Of a DNA stretch of 64,000 nt, positions 7,397-14,799 are shown in pieces. The stretch is from the NCBI RefSeq assembly GCF_047600445.1, contig NZ_JASGKT010000002.1, positions 2,108,001 through 2,172,000 on the forward strand, read 5' to 3'. A program made the translations under genes and the position numbers. The notes beneath the pieces are model-generated. The model was not told where the DNA came from. It searched no databases and saw only the letters and a list, made by a program, of their open reading frames with translations. This DNA comes from Piscinibacter sp047600445 (GTDB taxonomy: Bacteria; Pseudomonadota; Gammaproteobacteria; Burkholderiales; Burkholderiaceae_C). Position 1 is the stretch's first letter. Every line of letters begins with the position of its first letter.

Positions 7397-9079
7397 TCAG
7401 GCGTTGCAGGTGGCACGGGCGACGGCGGCGCGCACGCGCGCGGCGTCGAAGCGGCGCCAGCGCGCGGCCACGTGCTGGTCGGGCCGCAGCAGGTAGGCGG
7501 TGCCGGGCTGCGCATCCAGGCGCGCGGCCGCCAGGCCCTTGGTGTCCAGCAGCACGCGGCAGCCGGCCGGCGTCGCGGCGCCCGCGTCGTCTTCGCCGAC
7601 CACCAGGCGCGCCTGCACCGCGATCGGCGCGTCGGCCAGCGCGCGCAGCGCCGCCAGCGTGGCCGCGTCCACGTCGCCGGGCGAGCGTGCGAACAGCAGC
7701 AGCACGAAGGCGTCGCCGGTGTGGCCGAGCAGCCAGCCGTTGCGGCCCTCACAGCGCACCGGCGCATCGACCAGCGGCGCGCCGGGGCCCATCGTGCCCG
7801 CGAAGGCGTCGGCATCGGGCGTGTTCAGCGCCGAGCGGCCCAGGTGCGCGGGCACCGACAGGCGCCCCGAATTGACCAGCCCGCGCGCGAAGCCGTGCTC
7901 GCGCGCCAGCGTCAGCACGGCGTTGCGGAAGTCCTTCGACACCTCGCTCTTGGGCGTGATGAAGTCGGTCGAGCGCGTCGAGTTCATCAGGTTCTCGTCG
8001 GCCGCAGCGACACGCTCGTCGCTGTAGCTGTCGAGCAGCGATTCGGGCGCGAGGCCGCGCATCACCAGCAGCAGCTTCCAGGCGAGGTTGTCGGTGTCCT
8101 GCAGGCCGGAGTTGGCGCCGCGCGCGCCGAAGGGCGACACCTGGTGCGCCGCGTCGCCGACGAACAGCACGCGGCCATGCCGGAAGCGCTGCATGCGCCG
8201 GCACTGGAAGGTGTAGACGCTGACCCATTCCAGATCGAACTCGTGCTGCGGCCCGAGCATCGCGCGGATGCGCGGCGTCACGCGCTCGGGCTTCTTCTCC
8301 TCCTCGGGGTCGGCGTCCCAGCCGAGCTGGAAGTCGATGCGCCAGACGTTGTCGGCCTCGCGGTGCAGCAGCACGCTCTGCCCGGGGTGGAAGGGCGGGT
8401 CGAACCAGAACCAGCGCTCGGCCGGGAAGTCGGCCTTCATCACCACGTCGGCGATCAGGAAGCGGTCCTGGAACACCTTGCCGTCGATGTCCAGCCCGAG
8501 CAGGCGGCGGATCGGGCTGCGCGCGCCGTCGGCGACCACCAGCCAGTCGGTGTCGAGCGCGTAGGCGCCGTCGGCCGTCTCGACCTGCAAGCGCGCGCCC
8601 CGGCCGTCGGGCGCGACGGCGGTGACCTTGTGCTTCCAGCGCAGTTCGAGATTGGGCAACTGCTCGGCGCGCCGGACCAGGAATTCCTCGAGGTAGTACT
8701 GCTGCAGGTTGACCATGCCGGGGCGGTGGTGGTCTTCGTCGGGCAGCAGGTTGAAGCGGAACACCTCGTCGTTGCCGAAGAAGGTGCGGCCGACGTTCCA
8801 GGTGACGCCCTTGTCGACCACCGGGTCGCCGCAGCCCAGGCGGTCCAGCACTTCGAGCGCGCGCTTGGCGTAGCACAGACCGCGCGAGCCGACGCTGACG
8901 GTGTCGTCGTCGTCGAGCAGCAGCACGCGCTGGCCCTGCTGCGCGAGGTCGATCGCCGCGGCCAGGCCGATCGGGCCGGCGCCGACCACGATCACCGGGT
9001 GGCGGTCGACCGCGCCGGCGCGGTCGAGTTCGGCCGGGCGGCGGTAGGCGAACTTCGGGTAGGTATAGGTGCTGAGCAT
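7397..9079 (-). CDS. FAD-dependent aromatic-ring hydroxylase (PheA/TfdB/MhpA-like)
   Basis: A 560-residue flavoprotein monooxygenase. The dinucleotide motif PVIVVGAGPIGLAAAIDLAQ is near residue 30, the DG motif is LVVADGARSPIRRLLG, and the second FAD motif is RVLFVGDAAHQVSPFGARGANSG. The C-terminal 150 residues form the thioredoxin-like domain seen in phenol hydroxylase and 3-hydroxyphenylpropionate hydroxylase. It should insert one oxygen into an aromatic ring using NAD(P)H. It lies downstream of the VOC gene with an 18-base gap and upstream of DUF2783 and fahA. The exact substrate cannot be read from sequence; ring hydroxylation before cleavage and FAH-type hydrolysis is the reasonable inference. 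Confidence 0.9.
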   Translation of the reverse strand: MLSTYTYPKFAYRRPAELDRAGAVDRHPVIVVGAGPIGLAAAIDLAQQGQRVLLLDDDDTVSVGSRGLCYAKRALEVLDRLGCGDPVVDKGVTWNVGRTFFGNDEVFRFNLLPDEDHHRPGMVNLQQYYLEEFLVRRAEQLPNLELRWKHKVTAVAPDGRGARLQVETADGAYALDTDWLVVADGARSPIRRLLGLDIDGKVFQDRFLIADVVMKADFPAERWFWFDPPFHPGQSVLLHREADNVWRIDFQLGWDADPEEEKKPERVTPRIRAMLGPQHEFDLEWVSVYTFQCRRMQRFRHGRVLFVGDAAHQVSPFGARGANSGLQDTDNLAWKLLLVMRGLAPESLLDSYSDERVAAADENLMNSTRSTDFITPKSEVSKDFRNAVLTLAREHGFARGLVNSGRLSVPAHLGRSALNTPDADAFAGTMGPGAPLVDAPVRCEGRNGWLLGHTGDAFVLLLFARSPGDVDAATLAALRALADAPIAVQARLVVGEDDAGAATPAGCRVLLDTKGLAAARLDAQPGTAYLLRPDQHVAARWRRFDAARVRAAVARATCNA

Positions 9080-9098
9080 CGTGGTGCGCCGCCGGGGT

Positions 9099-9635
9099 TC
9101 AGTCCTCGAATTCCTTCTCGTGCATCCACGCCGCGTGCTTGGGTGCGCGTTTCGTCTTCGCCCACTCGTTCAGCATCTCCCACTTCACCGCGTCGAGCTT
9201 GGCGTTCATCTCGGGCGTGGCGGTGTCCACGGCGAGTTCGACGCGGTGGCCGTTCGGGTCGAAGAAATAGATCGACTGGAACAGCGTGTGGTCGGTCGGC
9301 CCGATCACGTCGATGCCGCCGGCCTGCAGCCTGGCCTTGGTGGCGAGCAGTTCGTCCATCGAGCCGACCTTGAAGGCGATGTGCTGCACCCACTCGGGCG
9401 TGTTCGCGTCGCGCCCCATCGGCGGCGAGTTGGGAATCTCGAAGAAGGCCAGGATGTTGCCCGCGCCGGCGTCGAGGAAGACGTGCATGTACGGGTCGGG
9501 CGCCTTGGTGGACGGCACCTGGTCTTCGGCGATCGCGAGCACGAACTCCATGCCCAGGTGCTGGCGGTACCACTCGACGGTCTGCTTGGCGTCGCGGCAG
9601 CGGTAGGCGACGTGGTGGATGCGCTGGATGCTCAT
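9099..9635 (-). CDS. VOC-family (glyoxalase/extradiol dioxygenase-like) protein
   Basis: A 178-residue two-module VOC protein. Module one begins MSIQRIHHVAYRCRDAKQTV with a candidate metal His, module two has WVQHIAFKVGSMDEL with a second His, and YFFDPNGHRVELAV holds the terminal Glu ligand. The H-H-E set fits a mononuclear metal site, as in single-repeat extradiol dioxygenases and glyoxalases. In this operon, after a ring hydroxylase and before FAH, it may be the ring-cleaving dioxygenase or an isomerase. The C-terminal tail (KHAAWMHEKEFED) is charged and extra to the fold. Substrate unknown. Confidence 0.85.
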   Translation of the reverse strand: MSIQRIHHVAYRCRDAKQTVEWYRQHLGMEFVLAIAEDQVPSTKAPDPYMHVFLDAGAGNILAFFEIPNSPPMGRDANTPEWVQHIAFKVGSMDELLATKARLQAGGIDVIGPTDHTLFQSIYFFDPNGHRVELAVDTATPEMNAKLDAVKWEMLNEWAKTKRAPKHAAWMHEKEFED

Positions 9636-9675
9636 TCGTTTGTCTCCGGTGAACGAGTTTCGGGCTGACAGGTGG

Positions 9676-9797
9676 CCGAGCCGCTCGAGCGCGGCATCGC
9701 GCCATGCGACCCAGGCGGCCGCCGCGGAACCGGCTTCGCCGGGCCGCTGGCGGCGCCCCCTGGGGGGAGCGCCGAAGGCGCTGCGGGGGGGATCATG
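9676..9797. repeat. GC-rich intergenic palindromic element
   Basis: The spacer between the MBL gene and the VOC gene is a run of nested inverted repeats: CCGGCTTCGCCGG (9729-9741), GGCGCCCCCTGGGGGGAGCGCC around 9753-9774, and GCGCCGAAGGCGC just after. Elements of this kind are common between genes in GC-rich Burkholderiales. It may attenuate transcription inside the operon or act as a repeated, folded RNA. The MBL gene's stop lies at its right end. Confidence 0.6.
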
Positions 9798-10758
9798 TTT
9801 CCAGGGCCGCCCACATCTGGCGGTCGCGCTCGGCGGTCCAGATGCGCGGGTCGGGGTACTGCGTGACTTCGTCGTAGCAGCGCGTCACGTCGAAGGGCAT
9901 GCAGTGGTCGAAGATGACCCACTTGCCGTACTTCGGCGCGAGCTTCGCGTAGGTGTCCTTGTAGACGCCGTTCAGGTCCTTGCCGGCGGCCACGCCGGCC
10001 TCGACGGCGGCGCGCACGTCGGCGATGAAAGAGCGCGTGCCGTCGAGGCCCGCCTTCACCTGCTCGGGCGTGACCAGCGCAGCGCCGCGGCCGGGCACCA
10101 GCTTCTGCGGCTTCAGCGCGGCGATGTTGTCCAGCGTCTGCGGCCAGTCCTTGAAGTAGGCGTCGCCGGCATAGGGCGTGGCGTCGAACTCGACCAGGTC
10201 GCCGCTGAACAGGATCTTCTGCTGCGGCAGCCAGGCCACCGTGTCGCCCTTGGTGTGGCCGCGGCCGAGCTGCAGCAGTTGCACTTCCAGCTTGCCCAGC
10301 CACAGCGTCATCTTGCCGGTGAAGGTCATCGTCGGCCAGGTCAGGCCCGGCGGCACGCTCTCGACGCTGCGGAACAGGCGCGGGAAGCGGCCGATCTCGC
10401 TGGCCTTGTCCTGCTCGCCGCGCTCGACGATCAGGTCATAGGTGTCCTGGCTGGCGATGATCTGCTGCCCACCTTCGGCCATGTAGGCCGAGGCGCCGAG
10501 CACCCGCACCGCATGGTAGTGCGTCAGCAGCACGTACTTGATCGGCTTGTCGGTCACTTCGCGGATGCGGCGGATCACGTCCTGCGCCATCACCGGCGTG
10601 GCCTGCGTGTCGAGCACCAGCACCGCGTCGTCGCCGACGATCACGCCGGTGTTCGGGTCACCCTCGGCGGTGTAGGCGTAGGCGTTGTCGGACAGCTTGA
10701 TGAAGCTGACCTTCTTCTCTTCCAGGTCGGCCTGGCTGGCGAATGCCTTCTGGTTCAT
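9793..10758 (-). CDS. Metallo-beta-lactamase-fold hydrolase with degenerate metal site
   Basis: A 321-residue MBL-fold protein without a signal peptide. The usual HxHxDH motif reads H80-Y-H82-A-V84-R85, so the Asp and second His that bind metal 2 are gone. GHTKGD (His168) and the bridging Asp in SGDLVE (Asp187) are kept, while the last His position, normally PGHG, reads PGRG (Arg224). Metal site 1 could still form and metal site 2 could not. The gene is first in the minus-strand aromatic operon and divergent from the IclR regulator, with the operator between them. It may be a mononuclear hydrolase for a ring-cleavage product. The activity is not predictable. Confidence 0.85.
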   Translation of the reverse strand: MNQKAFASQADLEEKKVSFIKLSDNAYAYTAEGDPNTGVIVGDDAVLVLDTQATPVMAQDVIRRIREVTDKPIKYVLLTHYHAVRVLGASAYMAEGGQQIIASQDTYDLIVERGEQDKASEIGRFPRLFRSVESVPPGLTWPTMTFTGKMTLWLGKLEVQLLQLGRGHTKGDTVAWLPQQKILFSGDLVEFDATPYAGDAYFKDWPQTLDNIAALKPQKLVPGRGAALVTPEQVKAGLDGTRSFIADVRAAVEAGVAAGKDLNGVYKDTYAKLAPKYGKWVIFDHCMPFDVTRCYDEVTQYPDPRIWTAERDRQMWAALET

Positions 10759-10798
10759 GCGTCGGTCCTGTCGTGTTGTGCCGCGGTGATTTGTTCAA

Positions 10799-10814
10799 TG
10801 CAAACGTGTTTGCA
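10799..10814. promoter_or_regulatory. Perfect inverted repeat, likely IclR-family operator
   Basis: The 16-base sequence TGCAAACGTGTTTGCA consists of TGCAAAC and its reverse complement around GT. It lies in the 106-base gap between the divergent MBL and IclR genes, 41 bases upstream of the MBL start. IclR-family proteins bind palindromes of this size in such gaps, so this is the best candidate operator for the aromatic operon. Binding is inferred. Confidence 0.7.
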
Positions 10815-10836
10815 CTTTACGACCACCGTTGCCGTA

Positions 10837-10853
10837 TGTCAAACTGATTTGCA
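10837..10853. promoter_or_regulatory. Second, imperfect operator half-site pair
   Basis: TGTCAAACTGATTTGCA is a weaker copy of the upstream palindrome (CAAA-CTGA-TTTG core). It ends just before the GGAG ribosome binding site of the regulator gene, a position suited to autoregulation. Confidence 0.5.
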
Positions 10854-10864
10854 TGGAGCAAATA

Positions 10865-11659
10865 ATGATCCGCGAGCAGCGCGCCGTGCAATCGGTGGAA
10901 GTCGGGGGGCGGCTGCTGATCGCGCTGGGCCAGCACAACGGGCCGATGACGCTGAAGGACCTGGCCGCCGCGGCCGGCCTGCCGGCTTCGCGCGCCCACC
11001 CCTACCTGGTCAGCTTCGGCCGGCTCGGGCTGATCGAGCAGGATGCGCTCAGCGGCCGTTATGCGCTCGGGCCGGCGGCGCTGCAACTGGGGTTGGCCTG
11101 CCTGCACCAGCTCGACCCGGTCAAGGCCGCCGGGCCGGTGGCCGAGGCGCTGTCGCAGCGCATCGACCAGACGGTGGCGATCGCGCTGTGGGGCAACATG
11201 GGCCCGGCCATCGTGCGCGTGATCGAGGGCACGCAGCCGCTGCACGTGAACATGCGCGCCGGCTCGGTGATGTCGCTGTTCGGCACCGCCACCGGGCGCG
11301 CCTTCGCGGCGGTGCTGCCGGCGCGCGTGGTCACCGAGATGCTGGCCGCGTCGCGGGGCGAGGCGCGCCGCGCCGACCGCACGGCGGTGAAGGACGTCGG
11401 CCGCGAGCTGGAAGCCATCGTCGCCGAGTTCCGCCGCCACGGCGTGGCGCGCGCGGTGGGACGGCCTATCCCGGGCGTCAACGCCTTCAGCGCGCCGGCC
11501 TTCGACCACGAAGACAAGCCGGCCCTGGTGATCACGGCGCTGGGCCACGAAGACAGCTTTCCCGCCGGCTGGGACTCGCCGCTGGCCGCCGCGGTGCGCG
11601 AGGCGGCGGCGGAGATCTCGCACCGGCTGGGCCACAAGAACAAACCCCTCCCGGCCTGA
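10865..11659 (+). CDS. IclR-family transcriptional regulator
   Basis: A 264-residue protein starting MIREQRAVQSVEVGGRLL. I chose this ATG over an in-frame ATG four codons earlier because GGAG lies six bases upstream of it. The N-terminus has the winged helix (MTLKDLAAAAGLPASRAHPYLVSFGRLGLIEQD), followed by the IclR ligand-binding domain with AVGRPIPGVNAFSAPAFDHEDKPALVITALG near the C-terminus. Such proteins commonly control aromatic degradation operons in response to pathway intermediates. It is divergent from the MBL/VOC/hydroxylase/fahA operon, with two palindromes between. Its stop codon lies in the loop of a long hairpin. Confidence 0.92.
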   Translation: MIREQRAVQSVEVGGRLLIALGQHNGPMTLKDLAAAAGLPASRAHPYLVSFGRLGLIEQDALSGRYALGPAALQLGLACLHQLDPVKAAGPVAEALSQRIDQTVAIALWGNMGPAIVRVIEGTQPLHVNMRAGSVMSLFGTATGRAFAAVLPARVVTEMLAASRGEARRADRTAVKDVGRELEAIVAEFRRHGVARAVGRPIPGVNAFSAPAFDHEDKPALVITALGHEDSFPAGWDSPLAAAVREAAAEISHRLGHKNKPLPA

Positions 11660-11671
11660 GGCCGGGAGGGG
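11645..11671 (+). terminator. 12-bp hairpin enclosing the stop codon of the IclR gene
   Basis: CCCCTCCCGGCC (11645-11656) pairs perfectly with GGCCGGGAGGGG (11660-11671). The three-base loop TGA is the stop codon. No T-run follows, so it may be a Rho-dependent or RNA-stabilising structure and not a classic intrinsic terminator. The rest of the gap to 11831 has no gene. Confidence 0.6.
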
Positions 11672-11831
11672 CGGGCGGCTGACGCCGCCGGGTGGGGCTC
11701 CGGAGGGAAAGCGTCCGGGGCTCCTGGCGCGCAGGGACTGCGCCATCGGGTGCGCCTGCTGAACAGGCCCTGCAAAACTAGGCGATGGCGCGCGCCGATT
11801 CAAGCGCGCGGCATGCTGGTGTTTCCTCTTG

Positions 11832-13391
11832 TCAGCCGGCCGGCTTCATGATCCGCGCCACCACGTCGGCCACACGCCGCTCGACCGCCGCGTCCATCAC
11901 GATCGCGCGGCCCCACTCGCGCTGCGTCTCGCCGGGCCACTTGCTGGTGGCGTCCAGCCCCATCTTGCCGCCCAGGCCGCTGACCGGCGAGGCGAAGTCG
12001 AGGTAGTCGATCGGCGTGCGCTCGACCAGCGTGGTGTCGCGCACCGGGTCCATGCGCGTGGTGATGGCCCAGACCACCTCGTCCCAGCGGCGGATGTCGA
12101 CGTCGTCGTCGGTGACGACGATGAACTTGGTGTACATGAACTGGCGCAGGAAGCTCCACAGCCCGAACATCAGCCGCTTGGCGTGGCCTGGGTAGGCCTT
12201 GCGCATGCTGATGATCGCCATGCGATAGCTGCAGCCCTCGGGCGGCAGGTAGAAGTCGACGATCTCCGGAAACTGCTTCTGCAGGATGGGCACGAACACC
12301 TCGTTGAGCGCCACGCCGAGCACCGCCGGCTCGTCGGGCGGCTTGCCGGTGTAGGTGGAGTGGTAGATCGGCTCGCGGCGGTGCGTGATGCGCGCGATCT
12401 CGAACACCGGAAACCAGTCCTGCTCGTTGTAATAGCCGGTGTGGTCGCCGAACGGCCCTTCCAGCGCGTGCAGGTAGCCGTTGAGCTCCTTCAACGCGAC
12501 GCCGTGCTCGCTGATGCCGCTCCAGCCGCGCTCGGCCGGCGGAATGTGCCCTTCCAGCACGAACTCGGCGCTGGCCGGCACCTGCAGCATCACGCCGGCG
12601 TCGCCGACGCCGGTGTCGGCCACCTCGGTGCGGCTGCCGCGCAGCAGCCCGGCGAACTGGTACTCGGACAGCGTGTCGGGCACCGGCGTCACCGCGCCGA
12701 GGATGGTGGCCGGGTCGGCCCCCAGCGCCACCGCGATCGGGAAGGGCTGGCCCGGCCGGGCCAGCGCGAACTCGCGGAAGTCGAGCGCGCCGCCGCGGTG
12801 CGCCAGCCAGCGCATGATCACCTGGCGCGGCGCGATCACCTGCTGGCGGTAGATGCCCAGGTTCTGGCGCGCACGCGCCTTCGGCCCGCCCTGCGGCCCG
12901 CGCGTGACCACCAGGCCCCAGGTGATCAGGGGGCCGGCGTCGCCCGGCCAGCAGGTCTGCACCGGCAGGCGGGTCAGGTCGGCGTCGGCGCCTTCCAGCA
13001 CCAGCTCGCGGCAGGCCGGCGAGCGCACCAGCGCCGGCTTCATGTCCCACACCGCCTTGGCCATCTGTAACAAACGGCCGGTGTCCTTCAGGCCCTTGGG
13101 CGGCTCGGGCTCCTTCAGCCGCGCCAGCAGCTCGCCCACCTCGCGCAGCTCGTTCACCTCGGTGGCGCCCATGCCCAGCGCCACGCGGCGCGGCGTGCCG
13201 AACAAGTTGGCGAGCACGGGAATTTTGTAACCGGCAGGCTGCTCGAACAGCAGCGCCGGACCGGCCGAGCGCAGCACGAAGTCACTGACCGCTGTCATCT
13301 CCAGCCGCGCGGAGACAGGATCGGCCACTCTTTTCAGCTCGCCCAGACCTTCCAGGCCCTGGATGAAGTCACGCAAGTCCCGGTATTTCAT
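11832..13391 (-). CDS. ubiD: UbiD-family decarboxylase (4-hydroxy-3-polyprenylbenzoate decarboxylase)
   Basis: A 519-residue protein starting MKYRDLRDFIQGLEGLGELKRV, the classic UbiD N-terminus. It has LFEQPAGYKIPVLANLFGTPRRVALGMG, NLGIYRQQVI, the prenylated-FMN-binding segments and the acidic catalytic region around EFVLEGHIPP, ending near ATSKWPGETQREWGR. UbiD uses prenylated FMN, made by UbiX, to decarboxylate the ubiquinone precursor. Its length and close match to the E. coli form favour the ubiquinone function over aromatic catabolism, though it faces the aromatic operon. A TACTAT element lies only a few bases upstream of the ATG, so the leader is very short. Confidence 0.93.
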   Translation of the reverse strand: MKYRDLRDFIQGLEGLGELKRVADPVSARLEMTAVSDFVLRSAGPALLFEQPAGYKIPVLANLFGTPRRVALGMGATEVNELREVGELLARLKEPEPPKGLKDTGRLLQMAKAVWDMKPALVRSPACRELVLEGADADLTRLPVQTCWPGDAGPLITWGLVVTRGPQGGPKARARQNLGIYRQQVIAPRQVIMRWLAHRGGALDFREFALARPGQPFPIAVALGADPATILGAVTPVPDTLSEYQFAGLLRGSRTEVADTGVGDAGVMLQVPASAEFVLEGHIPPAERGWSGISEHGVALKELNGYLHALEGPFGDHTGYYNEQDWFPVFEIARITHRREPIYHSTYTGKPPDEPAVLGVALNEVFVPILQKQFPEIVDFYLPPEGCSYRMAIISMRKAYPGHAKRLMFGLWSFLRQFMYTKFIVVTDDDVDIRRWDEVVWAITTRMDPVRDTTLVERTPIDYLDFASPVSGLGGKMGLDATSKWPGETQREWGRAIVMDAAVERRVADVVARIMKPAG

Positions 13392-13424
13392 ACGAAATAG
13401 TAATTAGAGACAAATTTCATAGTC

Positions 13425-13454
13425 TTGACCGGTTATGAAGCGGCTTCCTAGAAT
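13425..13454 (+). promoter_or_regulatory. Sigma-70 promoter for the lytic transglycosylase gene
   Basis: TTGACC (13425-13430) and TAGAAT (13449-13454) are separated by 18 bases. The start codon is at 13681, so the transcript would have a leader of about 220 bases that contains several GC-rich hairpins, such as GCAGC-GCC-GCTGC near 13512. No known riboswitch was recognised in the leader. Confidence 0.6.
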
Positions 13455-13680
13455 TCGCGCCAGTCGCACCGCTACGGGATAACCCCAGGCCCTCGGTGCA
13501 GGGATAGAGAAGCAGCGCCGCTGCTGCCAGTATCGGATCGAGGTCCGACGAGGCCCGATCGACGCGCCGGAACGCCGCACCAGACGGCGCCACCCACCGG
13601 CCCGGAATTATCACCGTCGCCCTGCGGCCACCGCCGCAGCAAAGCCCCGCCCGGGGCCGGCGACCGCGAAAGGAAGAGAC

Positions 13681-14598
13681 ATGACGACGACGCTGAAGCG
13701 ATGTTTGACGCGCACCCTGCGGGTACGCGATGCCATCGGCGAGTCGGCCACGGTGTTCCTCAAGGACGTCGGGCAGGGCTTGCTCGAAGTCAGCCACAAC
13801 ATGCTGGCGCTGATCGGCCTGCTGATCGTGGCCGCCGCGCTGTTCGCCATCGGCAAGCCCGAGCTGCGCCACGCCGTCGAGGCGCAGGCGCTGGGCTGGC
13901 TGAAGACGCGCCACGAGGCGCGCGCCGATCCGGCCGAGCTGCTGGCCCAGCAGTTGAGCGAGCCCGACGCGATCGCCCGCGCCACCGCCGCCAACCCCAA
14001 GGACCTGAGCCGCCAGCAGGCCGCCGTGGCGATGTGGATCTCGCGCCGCTACCGCGTCGCGCCCGAGCCGGTCAGCCGCCTGGTGCAGGAAGCCTGGGCG
14101 GTGGGCCAGCGCGCCGGGCTGGACCCGACGCTGATCCTGGCGATCATGGCCGTCGAGTCGAGCTTCAACCCCTTCGCGCAGAGCAGCGTCGGCGCGCAGG
14201 GGCTGATGCAGGTGATGACACGTATTCACGACGACAAGTACGAAGCCTACGGCGGCAAGCACGCCGCCTTCGACCCGGTGAGCAACCTGCGCGTCGGCGT
14301 GCAGGTGCTCAAGGAGTGCATCGCGCGCGCCGGCAGCCTGGAAGCGGGCCTGCGCTACTACGTCGGCGCGGCCAACCTGGAAGACGACGGCGGCTATGCC
14401 GGCAAGGTGCTGGCCGAGCAGAACAACCTGCGCACCGTGGCCTCGGGCAAGGCGCTCTCGCCCACCACCGCGCTGGTGCCGGTGGTGCTGCCCGCCCCCG
14501 CCGCCGCGCCGCGCAGCGAGCCGCGCCCGGCCGAGGCCGAGGCGGCGGTGCCCGCCGAGCCGGCCAAACACGCGGAGCAGGTGGCCTCGCTGGGCTGA
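13681..14598 (+). CDS. Membrane-anchored lytic transglycosylase
   Basis: A 305-residue protein with GGAAGAG before the ATG. A single membrane segment (LALIGLLIVAAALFAI, about residues 42-57) anchors it, leaving the rest in the periplasm. The SLT domain holds the catalytic Glu in ILAIMAVESSFNPFAQSSVGAQGLMQVM, then SNLRVGVQVLKECIARAG and GLRYYVGAAN. Such enzymes cut peptidoglycan between MurNAc and GlcNAc. The C-terminal 55 residues are Ala/Pro-rich and probably disordered. It stands alone, with its own promoter and a long leader, upstream of the glyA riboswitch. Confidence 0.9.
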   Translation: MTTTLKRCLTRTLRVRDAIGESATVFLKDVGQGLLEVSHNMLALIGLLIVAAALFAIGKPELRHAVEAQALGWLKTRHEARADPAELLAQQLSEPDAIARATAANPKDLSRQQAAVAMWISRRYRVAPEPVSRLVQEAWAVGQRAGLDPTLILAIMAVESSFNPFAQSSVGAQGLMQVMTRIHDDKYEAYGGKHAAFDPVSNLRVGVQVLKECIARAGSLEAGLRYYVGAANLEDDGGYAGKVLAEQNNLRTVASGKALSPTTALVPVVLPAPAAAPRSEPRPAEAEAAVPAEPAKHAEQVASLG

Positions 14599-14619
14599 GC
14601 GGCGAGCCGCTACACTTGC

Positions 14620-14734
14620 GCCACCGCGCGACTGGCGATGCGGCCCCGCCTCGGGGCCTGAGGTGGTGAACCACCGGGAAGCGCGGTCGGTGAGCGACGC
14701 GGTCGCGCGCCGCATCGAGCCGTTCGCCTGGGCA
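14620..14734 (+). ncRNA. ZTP riboswitch (pfl motif) upstream of glyA
   Basis: All three conserved blocks of the pfl/ZTP aptamer are present in order: CGCGACTGGCGA (14626-14637), ACCACCGGGAAGCGC (about 14670-14684) and CGCCTGGGCA (14725-14734), with a variable hairpin (GCCCCGCCTCGGGGC) and a linker between. The last block forms the pseudoknot in known structures. These RNAs sense ZTP/ZMP, which accumulate when 10-formyl-THF is short, and switch on one-carbon genes; glyA is a known target. A TACACT -10 element at 14611-14616 would start transcription near the aptamer. I identified it from the consensus, without a covariance search. Confidence 0.9.
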
Positions 14735-14741
14735 GCCCCGC

Positions 14742-14761
14742 CGCCGCAGCCTCCTGCGGCG
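14742..14761 (+). promoter_or_regulatory. Candidate expression-platform hairpin of the ZTP riboswitch
   Basis: CGCCGCAG (14742-14749) and CTGCGGCG (14754-14761) form an eight-base stem with a four-base loop, just after the aptamer and before the glyA ribosome binding region (AAGGA about 14784). No T-run follows, so control may be at translation or through Rho access. Confidence 0.5.
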
Positions 14762-14799
14762 CGCGCCGGGACCGTCTGCTGTCAAGGACCGCCGCCACC

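Noticed and set aside
11832..13391. UbiD as a member of the aromatic-degradation operon
   Set aside because: It is on the far side of the IclR gene with its own promoter, and its sequence fits the ubiquinone-pathway enzyme.
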